22,709 nucleotides of DNA from a virus, in IMG/VR virus record IMGVR_UViG_3300027759_000454, positions 1 through 22,709 of that record; one strand, given 5' to 3'. A model generated the notes under the pieces. That model searched no databases. It was not told the origin of the DNA and saw only the letters and a list, made by a program, of their open reading frames with translations. The position numbers and the translations under genes are program-made. Positions 1 to 7,053 of this stretch are shown here, in pieces. Numbering within the stretch: the stretch's first letter is position 1; each line of letters starts with the position of its first letter.

Positions 1-25
1 GCCAAGATTTCTCAGTTTTCTTGGC
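1..25. repeat. 7-bp inverted repeat at the window edge
   Basis: GCCAAGA (1-7) and TCTTGGC (19-25) are perfect reverse complements separated by 11 bases. The RNA could form a small hairpin just before terL. No T-tract follows, so a rho-independent terminator is unlikely. The repeat is truncated by the window edge and may continue upstream. It may also be chance. Confidence 0.3.
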
Positions 26-47
26 CCGCAAAGAATCCGGTGACTGA
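3..47 (+). CDS. possible C-terminal end of an upstream gene (partial)
   Basis: The frame beginning at base 3 is open from the window edge and ends with TGA at 45-47, immediately before the terminase start codon (TGAATG). That is the spacing expected for an upstream operon gene such as a small terminase subunit. Only 14 residues are visible, ending KESGD, so nothing about function can be read. The other two forward frames are also open for most of this stretch, so the choice of frame rests only on the stop/start junction. Confidence 0.25.
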   Translation, partial: QDFSVFLARKESGD

Positions 48-2165
48 ATGGCGGTGAAGTTCGACAAGAAAAGCCAACCGGACGACGCCCAGGCGAAGCG
101 GGACGCAGCTCGGTACGAGGACATCAAGTCCAGAGACGAACGGCGAGCCCGCCGCGTCTCAGCCGCCGGCCGCGACATCGGCCCGCCGCCGGCAGTCGTC
201 GATCCGGCCCGACGCGATTCCTGCCGGCTCGACTTCCGGCTGTTCTGCGAGACGTACGCCGCCGAGTCGTTCCCGCTGGCGTGGTCGCCCGACCATCTGA
301 CCGCGATCGCCAAGATCGAAGCGTCGGTCCTTCGCGGCGAGCTGTTCGCCTTCGCCATGCCGCGCGGCTCAGGCAAGACGACGCTCTGTGAGTGGGCATG
401 CCTCTGGGCACTGCTGAACGGCCACCGGCAGTTCATCACGCTCATCGGCTCCGATCAGGCGATCGCCGAGCAGATGCTCGATTCAATCAAGTCGCACCTC
501 GAGCAGAACGACCTCTTGGCCGACGACTACCCAGAGGCGACCTATCCGATCCGGGCGCTCGAGGGCATCAACAAGCGGGCACGCGGTCAGCTCAGTGAAG
601 GGAAACCGACGAAGATCGAGTGGGGTTCCGATCAGATAACGCTCGCGTCAATCCCAGGCGGGGCGTCTTCCGGTGCCGCGGTCCGCGTGGCCGGCATCAC
701 CGGCCGCATCCGAGGGCTCCGGCACACCCGCCCCGACGGTAAGACCATCCGCCCCGACCTCGTGCTGATCGACGATCCGCAGACCGACGAATCGGCCGCG
801 AGCCCCTCGCAGTGTGCCACCCGCGAGCGGACGCTGTCCGGGGCGATCCTCGGCCTCGCCGGCCCCGGCAAGCGGATCGCCGGGCTCTGCACCGTCACCG
901 TCATCCGCACCGACGACCTGGCGGACCGGCTCCTCGACCGGCAGAAGCACCCGTCCTGGCAAGGCGAACGCACCAAGTTGGTCTACGAGTGGCCGGACGC
1001 CGAAGACGATTGGAGTCAGTACGCCGAGCTGCGGCGTGAAGGTCAGCGGGACGGCACCGGCACCGGCGCGGCCGACGATTACTACCGGCAGCGGCAAGCC
1101 GCGATGGACAAGGGCTCACGCGTGGCGTGGGCCGAGCGGAAAGCCCCCGACGAACTGTCGGCGATCCAACACGCCTGGAATCTGCGGATCGACCGCGGCG
1201 AGGCAGCGTTCAACGCCGAGTTCCAGAACTCGCCCCTGGCCGACGACATCACCACCGACAAGCTGGACAAGCGGCAGCTCGCGCTCAGGGCGACGAACAT
1301 CGCCCGCGGGATCGTGCCGGCGGGCCACACGAAGCTGACCGCGTTCGTAGACGTGCAGGACCGGCTTTTGTACTGGCTGGTCGCGTCGTGGTCGGAGTCG
1401 TTCGGCGGGCACGTCGTCGCCTACGGCAGCCACCCCGATCAGGGCTCGTCGTTTTTCGAGGCCGGATCGGCTCGGAAGACGCTGGCTCTCGCATCGCCAG
1501 GGGCAGGGTTTGAGGCGGCACTACGTGCCGGCCTCGACGAGACGGCGCGACTGCTGCTGGCCCGCGACTGGCAGCGGGAAGACGGCGTGCCGATGCGGAT
1601 CTCGCAACTCATGGTCGATGCGAACTGGGGCCAATCGACGGCGGTCGTGCGGAACTTTGCCCGGTCGTCACCGTTCGCGGCGCAGATCCTGCCGAGCCGC
1701 GGCAAAGGGGTCGGGGCATCGGGGACGCCGATGGGGCCGCGAAAGAATCGCGGCGATCGGTCGGGGCTCAACTGGCTCGTCGGCAAGACCGCCGAGGGCA
1801 CGCAGATCGAAGCCGCCTACGACACGAACTTCTGGAAGACGTTCGTCTCAGGCCGTCTGCGGCTCGGGCTCGGCGATCCGGAAGCGATCATGCTGCACGC
1901 CGGCAACCACGAGATGCTGATCGAGCACCTCGTCGCCGAGTTCCCGGTTCGCGTCGAGGCCCGCGGCCGGAGCGTGGACGAATGGAAGTCTGTCGCCCGC
2001 GAGAATCACTGGTGGGACTGTCTTGTCGGGTGCGCGGTCGCGGCATCGATCATTGGCCTTGAGCCGGCTGCCAGCGAGGGCGGATTCCGGAAGCGGAAGA
2101 AGGTCAGCATCCCGACCGGCCCTGACGGCAAGCGGGTGATCGTGACCAAGCGCCACAAGGCGTAG
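48..2165 (+). CDS. terL: phage terminase large subunit (TerL)
   Basis: This is the motor and nuclease that packages phage DNA into proheads. The N-terminal ATPase shows a Walker A motif PRGSGKTT (residues 105-112) and a Walker B DLVLIDD (237-243). A C-terminal nuclease domain is suggested by candidate metal-binding acidic residues D435 (FVDVQ), D524 (LMVDANWG) and D657 (HWWDCLVG). The last of these, in a W-D-x-x-V-G-x-A-V-A helix, is typical of the GpA/XtmB terminases. At 705 residues it is on the long side but normal for GpA-like enzymes. The ATG at 48 abuts an upstream TGA. The C-terminus is lysine/arginine-rich (GGFRKRKK, then TKRHKA), compatible with DNA or portal binding. It is followed by the gpW-position gene and the portal, the lambda order. 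The terminase assignment is firm; the subfamily is inferred. Confidence 0.93.
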   Translation: MAVKFDKKSQPDDAQAKRDAARYEDIKSRDERRARRVSAAGRDIGPPPAVVDPARRDSCRLDFRLFCETYAAESFPLAWSPDHLTAIAKIEASVLRGELFAFAMPRGSGKTTLCEWACLWALLNGHRQFITLIGSDQAIAEQMLDSIKSHLEQNDLLADDYPEATYPIRALEGINKRARGQLSEGKPTKIEWGSDQITLASIPGGASSGAAVRVAGITGRIRGLRHTRPDGKTIRPDLVLIDDPQTDESAASPSQCATRERTLSGAILGLAGPGKRIAGLCTVTVIRTDDLADRLLDRQKHPSWQGERTKLVYEWPDAEDDWSQYAELRREGQRDGTGTGAADDYYRQRQAAMDKGSRVAWAERKAPDELSAIQHAWNLRIDRGEAAFNAEFQNSPLADDITTDKLDKRQLALRATNIARGIVPAGHTKLTAFVDVQDRLLYWLVASWSESFGGHVVAYGSHPDQGSSFFEAGSARKTLALASPGAGFEAALRAGLDETARLLLARDWQREDGVPMRISQLMVDANWGQSTAVVRNFARSSPFAAQILPSRGKGVGASGTPMGPRKNRGDRSGLNWLVGKTAEGTQIEAAYDTNFWKTFVSGRLRLGLGDPEAIMLHAGNHEMLIEHLVAEFPVRVEARGRSVDEWKSVARENHWWDCLVGCAVAASIIGLEPAASEGGFRKRKKVSIPTGPDGKRVIVTKRHKA

Positions 2166-2210
2166 CCACACCCCCTCTCGATCCGTTGCCGTCTCCGCGA
2201 CTGTGGAGGC

Positions 2211-2408
2211 ATGAGCGACGAACTTGCTTCCAAGATCGACACGGTGGCGCAGGGGCCGGCGTCTGTCCGCACCGACGCGGGCGAAGTCGTCGCGCAGTCG
2301 ATCCCCGACATGATCGAGGCCGACAAGTACCTCGCCGGTCGAGCTGCCACGGCTGCCGGCAATCGCGGGCTGCGTTTTAACAAGTTGATCCCGCCGGGGA
2401 CCACCTGA
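2211..2408 (+). CDS. small phage protein in the gpW position
   Basis: A 65-residue protein between terL and the portal gene, the place where lambda encodes the head-tail joining protein gpW. The start is fixed by GGAGG at 2205-2209 placed just ahead of ATG 2211. The middle contains an acidic/hydrophobic stretch DMIEADKYLAGRAA, and the end RGLRFNKLIPPGTT is basic and then proline-rich. No catalytic motif is visible. The protein ends at 2408, directly before the portal ATG at 2409, so the two are probably translated together. I infer a head-completion or portal-associated role from position only; sequence similarity to gpW is not evident by eye. Confidence 0.7.
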   Translation: MSDELASKIDTVAQGPASVRTDAGEVVAQSIPDMIEADKYLAGRAATAAGNRGLRFNKLIPPGTT

Positions 2409-4214
2409 ATGGCGAATCGCACCGCACCGAAGGCGCGAGCGAGCCGCAAGGCACCGGCTGCCCGTGCGCCCCGGCAGGTGACGGTCGTCAAGCAGGCCGT
2501 CCGCGCCCGCTACGACGCCGCGCAGACGAGCGACGACGCTCGGCACTGGGCCAACGCCGACTCGCTGTCGGCGAACGCCGCTCTCGTGCCTGAGGTGCGG
2601 CGGATCATCCGCAATCGCGCCCGGTACGAGCGGGCGAATAACGCCTACGTCCACGGCATCTGCACGACGAAGAGCAACGACCTCATTGGCATCGGGCCGC
2701 GGGTGTTGCTCTCGACCGGCAATCCGGTGGCTGATCGTGCGATCGGCCGGGCTTGGTACGACTGGTCGTGGCACGTCCGCCTGGCCGACAAGCTCCGCGT
2801 CGCCACCGAGGCGAAGTTCCTCGACGGCGAAGCGTTCGCGCTGCTGTTCACGAATCCACGGCTCGACTCGCGCGGCGTGCAGCTCGATCTGCGGCTCATC
2901 GAGGCCGATCAAGTCGCATCGCCGGCTTACCAGTGGCAGCAGACGGTGTCGCCGGACGGGTCGCTCGTGGACGGCGTGGAGCTTGACGTTTACGGGAACG
3001 TGATCGCGTTCCACGTCCTCAAGTCGCACCCCGGCTCTAACTACCTCATCGGCGTCAACGAGTACGACCGCATCGCCGCGCAGGACATGCTGCATTGGTT
3101 CCGCTCGACGCGCCCCGGCCAGCATCGCGGGATCTCTGAGCTGGCACCGTGCCTCCGGCTGACGGCGAACATGCGGCGGTACACGGAGGCCGTGATCCGC
3201 GCCGCCGAGATCGCCGCCGACCTTGCCGCGTTCGTCCACAGCAACTCGCCCGCCGCCCAGGTGGACGAGGTGGACCCGTTCGCCGCCATCGAGATCGAGA
3301 AGGGCACGCTCACCACGCTGCCCGAGGGCTGGGATATCTCCCAGCTGAAGGCCGAACAGCCGACGAACACGCACCAAGCATTTACGCGGACAATCCTCGG
3401 CGAGATCGCCCGCGGCGTGAATCTGCCGTACCACAAGGCGGCTTTCGACGCGAGTTCCTACAACTTCTCTTCCGCTCGCCTTGACGGCTCGCTGCACGAT
3501 CAGAACGTCCGCGTGGACCGCGACGAACTCGAGCGATCCTGGCTTGACCGCATCTTCTCCGCGTGGCTCGATGAAGCTCTGCTCGTCCCCGGCATGATCC
3601 CAGACGACCTTCCACCCGTCAGCGAGTGGAACTGGCAATGGGTTTGGAACGGCAACGACGGCATCGATCCGGTCAAGGAAAGCAACGCCACCGAGACGAA
3701 GCTCTCGACGCTCACAACGTCGCTCTCCGCCGAGTACGCCCGGCAGGGAAAGCAGTGGGACGAAGAGCTTCGGCAGATCGCTGCCGAGCGGCAGTTGATG
3801 GCAGAGCTTGGCCTGACGATCGGCAATCGGCCGTCGCAGATCGTCGTCCCGCAGTCGGACGCCGTCAACGCTGCCGCCGTGCCGAGCGTCGTGGCCGCCG
3901 AGTCGTACCAGCCGACCGCCGAGATGCGAGCCGAGGCCGAACGTGGCCTCGCGTGGCGTCGTGAGTTCGGCCGCGGCGGCACTGAAGTCGGCGTGGCCCG
4001 CGCCCGCGATATCGCCAACGGCAGACCGCTCTCGCTCGACACCGTCCAGCGGATGGCGAGTTACTTCGCCCGTCACGAGGTGGACAAGCAGGGGCAAGGC
4101 TGGAGCCCCGGCGAGGACGGCTATCCGTCCGCCGGCCGCATTGCCTGGGCGCTGTGGGGCGGCGACCCCGGTCAGGCGTTTGCCAATTCGATCACCGAGA
4201 GGGCCAACGCATGA
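2409..4214 (+). CDS. phage portal protein (lambda gpB-like) with extra C-terminal domain
   Basis: The portal forms the dodecameric channel at the capsid vertex through which DNA enters and to which the tail attaches. The 601-residue sequence has the lambda-type (Phage_portal_2) layout. A basic, Ala-rich N-terminus is followed by NNAYVHGICTTKSNDLIG, then by LDLRLIEADQV and FRSTRPGQHRGIS, and by the helix RRYTEAVIRAAEIAADLAAFV, and then YNFSSARLDG. Residues from about 504 to the end form a distinct small domain with GVARARDIANGRPLS, YFARHEVDK, GEDGYPSAGRIAW and LWGGDPGQA. I know this segment as a recurring appendage of phage head proteins, not as part of the portal core. The stop overlaps the next start (ATGA at 4211-4214). 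Confidence 0.9.
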   Translation: MANRTAPKARASRKAPAARAPRQVTVVKQAVRARYDAAQTSDDARHWANADSLSANAALVPEVRRIIRNRARYERANNAYVHGICTTKSNDLIGIGPRVLLSTGNPVADRAIGRAWYDWSWHVRLADKLRVATEAKFLDGEAFALLFTNPRLDSRGVQLDLRLIEADQVASPAYQWQQTVSPDGSLVDGVELDVYGNVIAFHVLKSHPGSNYLIGVNEYDRIAAQDMLHWFRSTRPGQHRGISELAPCLRLTANMRRYTEAVIRAAEIAADLAAFVHSNSPAAQVDEVDPFAAIEIEKGTLTTLPEGWDISQLKAEQPTNTHQAFTRTILGEIARGVNLPYHKAAFDASSYNFSSARLDGSLHDQNVRVDRDELERSWLDRIFSAWLDEALLVPGMIPDDLPPVSEWNWQWVWNGNDGIDPVKESNATETKLSTLTTSLSAEYARQGKQWDEELRQIAAERQLMAELGLTIGNRPSQIVVPQSDAVNAAAVPSVVAAESYQPTAEMRAEAERGLAWRREFGRGGTEVGVARARDIANGRPLSLDTVQRMASYFARHEVDKQGQGWSPGEDGYPSAGRIAWALWGGDPGQAFANSITERANA

Positions 4215-6091
4215 CAAATCTCTCGCTCCGTTCCGCCGTGCAGTTCCTTCGCGCCGACGCTGACGGCGAGGGCGAAGGGCTTTCGACGCCGCGTATTCCG
4301 CGGTTCTCGATGGTGGGCTACACGGGCGGAATCATCCGCCAGATGTGGAGCCGCGAGCCGATCGTCATCGACCTTGCCGGCATGACCGTGCCGTCGGTGA
4401 TCCCGATCGTCTTCGGGCACGACTACTCGCTCGAGGCCGTTCTCGGCCAGGGCACCGGCACCGTCGGCAATCAGCTCGTCATCGAAGGCGCGATCCTCGC
4501 CGCCGGCGAAGCGGCCATGCAGGTCGTGCAGCTCGGTGACCGCGGCTACCAGTGGCAGGCATCCGTTGGCGCTGACGTGGATGAGGAATACCTCGTCGCG
4601 TCGGGCGACACCGCACAAGTCAACGGGCAGACCTTCCAAGGTCCGGTCCGAATCGTAAAGCGCTCCACGCTGCGGGAGTGTTCGTTTGTAACCCTCGGGG
4701 CCGACGCAGCGACGGCCGTCACCATTACCGCCAAAACGGCGGGGGAGTCTCCTATGTCGAATGAGACGCAGGCCGCCGTCGAGGTCATGCCGACCGGCCC
4801 CGATGTTCAGCAGACCGACTCGATGCCGACCGGTCCTTCCGACGTGGCTTCGGCCGCGCCGAAGGTCGATCTCGCTTCGATTCGTGCCGAGGTGGTCGCC
4901 GATGTCACCCGCGAGGTGAAGGCGACGCTCCTCAAGGATCTCCGCGACGTTCGCGGCGGGCCGTCGATCCACGCCAGCAAGCCGGCTCTCGACGACGATC
5001 AGGTCACGATCGCCGCCATGCAGGTCGTCGGCGGGCTCGGCAAGCAGATCGAAGCCAAGTACGGTGATTCGCCGATGGTCGAGGCCGCAAACAAGCGGTC
5101 GCGCACGATCGGCCTGCAAGAAGTCCTCGTCAGCGCCGCTCGCAAGGGCGGGTATGACGGTGTCCACAAGGTCACGGCCGGGAACATCGGGGTGATTCTG
5201 CGGGCCGCGTTTGCGACCCACAACATCTCCAACATCCTCGCCGCGACCTACAACAAGTATCTCCTCAACGGCTTCGAGGCCGTCGAGTCGGTGTGGGATC
5301 AGATCTCGCTCGTGCGGCCGCTCAACGACCTGAAGGCCATCACCGGCGTTCGGCTCGACGGCGGCTTCGTGTTCGACGAAGTGGCTGGCGACGGGCGGCT
5401 GAAGTCGGCGGATGCCGGCGACGCGACCCGCACGCTCCAGGCAAAGACCTACGGACGGATCTCGTCCATCACCAGGGCGGACATCATCAACGACGACCTC
5501 GGGGCTCTGACGGCGGTTCCCCGCCGGCTCGGCCGCGGTGCAGCTCTGAAGTTCAACTCGGTGTTCTGGACCGAGTTCCAGGTCGGTGCGACCGCCAACG
5601 CCAGCTACTACCAGGGTGCTACCGCTGGTGCCGGCAACGCGATGGCGATCGGCTCGGTCGAGACTGCGTACGCTGCTTACCGGTCGCTCAGCGATCCGGA
5701 CGGCAACCCGCTCGGCATCACGCCGAAGATCCTGCTCGTGCCGGTCGGGCTGCGGATCACTGCCGACAAGATCCAGACGGGCAACACGCTGTTGGCAAGC
5801 TCGCTCGGCTCGACCTCGAGCCGTGTCGTCGAGCCCCAGGCGAACGTCCTGGCCGGAAAGTTCACGATCGTCGATTCGGCTTACCTCACCTCGTCCACGA
5901 CGTGGTGGCTGTGCGCCGACCCGAACGATCTGCCGGTCATGGAAGTCGGGTTCCTCAACGGTCAGCGGTCGCCGATTGTCGAGCAGGCGGAAGCCTCGTT
6001 CGACACCCTCGGCATCGAGGTCCGCGGGTACTTCGATTTCGGCGTGAGCAAGGCGGAAAGCCGCTCGTGCTACCGCATGGCGACCTCCTGA
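4211..6091 (+). CDS. prohead protease-major capsid protein fusion
   Basis: A single 626-residue reading frame carries a prohead maturation protease and the major capsid protein. The N-terminal part resembles the HK97/U35 serine protease fold: candidate catalytic His70 in VFGHDY and Ser158 in the ECSFVTLGAD strand. A low-complexity linker (about 180-225) rich in Pro/Thr/Asp and a charged helix (ASIRAEVVADVTREVK) look like a scaffold/delta region. From about 260 onward the sequence is capsid-like (Mu gpT-like): NISNILAATYNKYLLNGFEA, VWDQISLVRPLND, YGRISSITRADIINDDL, GRGAALKFNSVFW and an EVGFLNGQRSPIVEQ tail. ATG 4211 overlaps the portal stop and is preferred over an in-frame ATG at 4154 inside the portal gene. 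An in-frame ATG at 4754 (Met182) preceded by GGGGGAG could give a separate scaffold-capsid product. Confidence 0.88.
   Translation: MTNLSLRSAVQFLRADADGEGEGLSTPRIPRFSMVGYTGGIIRQMWSREPIVIDLAGMTVPSVIPIVFGHDYSLEAVLGQGTGTVGNQLVIEGAILAAGEAAMQVVQLGDRGYQWQASVGADVDEEYLVASGDTAQVNGQTFQGPVRIVKRSTLRECSFVTLGADAATAVTITAKTAGESPMSNETQAAVEVMPTGPDVQQTDSMPTGPSDVASAAPKVDLASIRAEVVADVTREVKATLLKDLRDVRGGPSIHASKPALDDDQVTIAAMQVVGGLGKQIEAKYGDSPMVEAANKRSRTIGLQEVLVSAARKGGYDGVHKVTAGNIGVILRAAFATHNISNILAATYNKYLLNGFEAVESVWDQISLVRPLNDLKAITGVRLDGGFVFDEVAGDGRLKSADAGDATRTLQAKTYGRISSITRADIINDDLGALTAVPRRLGRGAALKFNSVFWTEFQVGATANASYYQGATAGAGNAMAIGSVETAYAAYRSLSDPDGNPLGITPKILLVPVGLRITADKIQTGNTLLASSLGSTSSRVVEPQANVLAGKFTIVDSAYLTSSTTWWLCADPNDLPVMEVGFLNGQRSPIVEQAEASFDTLGIEVRGYFDFGVSKAESRSCYRMATS
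4754..6091 (+). other. possible internal translation start for capsid without protease
   Basis: ATG 4754 is in frame with the protease-capsid fusion and is preceded by the purine-rich GGGGGAG at 4741-4747, six bases upstream. Initiation here would yield a 445-residue protein beginning MSNETQ and lacking the protease domain, analogous in arrangement to the nested lambda C/Nu3 reading frames. This is inferred from sequence and position only. The alternative is that all capsid protein is made as a fusion and cut by the protease. Confidence 0.4.
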
Positions 6092-6112
6092 GCCGTGCCA
6101 GCGTAATCCGTG

Positions 6113-6145
6113 CCCGGCGGGCCTGGGATGTCCAGGCCCGCCGGG
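6113..6145 (+). terminator. strong hairpin after the capsid gene (no T-tract)
   Basis: CCCGGCGGGCCTGG (6113-6126) and CCAGGCCCGCCGGG (6132-6145) are perfect reverse complements, giving a 14-bp GC-rich stem with a 5-base loop, GATGT. It lies in the 94-base gap between the capsid gene and the cement-protein gene. No run of T follows, so it is not a canonical intrinsic terminator. It could be a partial terminator, an mRNA 3'-end stabiliser for the abundant capsid message, or a processing site. The structure is read directly; the function is inferred. Confidence 0.7.
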
Positions 6146-6185
6146 GTGACGCTCACCACAAACTCCAGACAAACGAGGCTCTTCG

Positions 6186-6545
6186 ATGGCAACTCTGAAG
6201 CAGAACATCGGTGACAGTTGGGACTACACCCCGTCGGCCGCGAAGGCCGTCGGTGATGTGGTCATTCTTGGCAAGGTCGTTGGCGTCGTGTGCCGGCCGA
6301 TCGCTGCCAGTGCCAAGGGATCAATCGCCGTTCGCGGCGTGTTCACCTTCGACAAGGTGACCGGCGGCGCTCTCACCGCCGGCTCTGTGGCCTATCTGCA
6401 CTCCAACCTCAAGGTCACTGGCTCCGCGACCACGACCGGCATCGCCGGCCTCGTGGCGGTCGATGCGGCTGCCGGTGACACGACGGTCGATGTGTCGATC
6501 AATCACGGCATGCTCTACGACTTGAACTCCACCGGCCCCGCCTGA
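6186..6545 (+). CDS. DUF2190-type capsid cement/decoration protein
   Basis: A 119-residue protein directly after the capsid gene. Recognisable features are the N-terminal MATLKQN, the GDVVILGKVVGVVCRPIAA strand pair, the RGVFTFDKVTG turn and an AGLVAVDAAAGDTTVDVSINHG end. These match the small beta-rich DUF2190 family, often automatically labelled as a RecA/RadA-like protein but encoded next to capsid genes and thought to be a trimeric capsid-stabilising protein. No Walker motifs are present, so the recombinase label would be wrong. The gene stands alone, not overlapping its neighbours, and is flanked by strong hairpins at 6113-6145 and 6561-6606, which suggests its mRNA level is set independently. 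Confidence 0.82.
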   Translation: MATLKQNIGDSWDYTPSAAKAVGDVVILGKVVGVVCRPIAASAKGSIAVRGVFTFDKVTGGALTAGSVAYLHSNLKVTGSATTTGIAGLVAVDAAAGDTTVDVSINHGMLYDLNSTGPA

Positions 6546-6560
6546 GCTTGATTCATCCCG

Positions 6561-6606
6561 CAAGCCGCCGGCGGTCGCCTCTCCTCGGGCACCGCCGGCG
6601 GTCTTG
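6561..6606 (+). terminator. second strong hairpin, after the cement-protein gene
   Basis: The arms CCGCCGGCGGT (6565-6575) and ACCGCCGGCGG (6591-6601) pair perfectly over 11 bp. The stem extends by CAAG (6561-6564) with CTTG (6603-6606) across one bulged T at 6602. The loop is about 15 bases. Each arm contains the self-complementary CCGCCGGCGG. No T-tract follows; the Shine-Dalgarno sequence of the next gene (GGAGG, 6613-6617) comes seven bases later. It may terminate partly, stabilise the upstream message, or modulate access to the next ribosome binding site. Confidence 0.65.
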
Positions 6607-6623
6607 TGTCTTGGAGGTGCCCC

Positions 6624-7049
6624 GTGGCTGACATGCTTTCCGACGGTGCCGCGTGGCTCGCCGACCAGTTCGCTGCGTCGGCGTCGCTCACCGTGGCATA
6701 CAAGCGAGGCGCGAACTCTTCGCAGTTCGTCGCCACGATCGGCAAGAGCATGTTCGAGTCGTCGGGCCAGAACGGTGTCACCGAGCAGTGGGAGAGCAGG
6801 GACTACATCGTCAAGACGGCCGACCTGCCGTACGGCGAGCCGCTGCGGGGTGATCTGATTGTCGAGGACATCGGCGGCGTGTCGGTGTTCTACGAGGTGG
6901 CCGCGCCGAGGGGAGTGCCGCTGTTTCATTACGGGGACGCCTTCCAGCACCTCGTTCGCGTCCACACGAAGCGGTCGGACCGCGATCAGACGTACATTAT
7001 CACGGACCAGGGCGAAGAGATCGTCGTGCCGCTGACCGCTCAAGGGTGA
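6624..7049 (+). CDS. predicted head-tail connector/head completion protein
   Basis: A 141-residue protein located where phages encode connector proteins, between cement and tail genes. GTG 6624 is preferred because GGAGG lies at 6613-6617; ATG 6633 (three codons later) is the alternative. Residues near the N-terminus, ADMLSDGAAWLADQF, form an amphipathic helix. The rest is beta-rich (SLTVAYKRG, GDLIVEDIGGVSVFYEVAA) and ends with HLVRVHTKRSDR and a short tail. This resembles the small head-tail attachment/gpFII-type proteins by size, order and general pattern. The family cannot be named from sequence alone, so the role is inferred from context. Confidence 0.6.
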   Translation: MADMLSDGAAWLADQFAASASLTVAYKRGANSSQFVATIGKSMFESSGQNGVTEQWESRDYIVKTADLPYGEPLRGDLIVEDIGGVSVFYEVAAPRGVPLFHYGDAFQHLVRVHTKRSDRDQTYIITDQGEEIVVPLTAQG

Positions 7050-7053
7050 CCGC

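Noticed and set aside
1848-4217. Long open frame on the minus strand (789 codons) across terL and portal
   Set aside because: It is the antisense of strongly conserved terminase and portal genes; high GC removes stops on the opposite strand. Its sequence is Arg/Gly/Val/Asp-rich without domains.
4172-6208. Long open frame on the minus strand (678 codons) across the capsid gene
   Set aside because: Same antisense artefact opposite the protease-capsid gene; no motif and no ribosome site.
6113-6606. Both hairpins as ordinary rho-independent terminators
   Set aside because: Neither is followed by a T-run; essential tail genes follow with no visible new promoter, so complete termination would be harmful.
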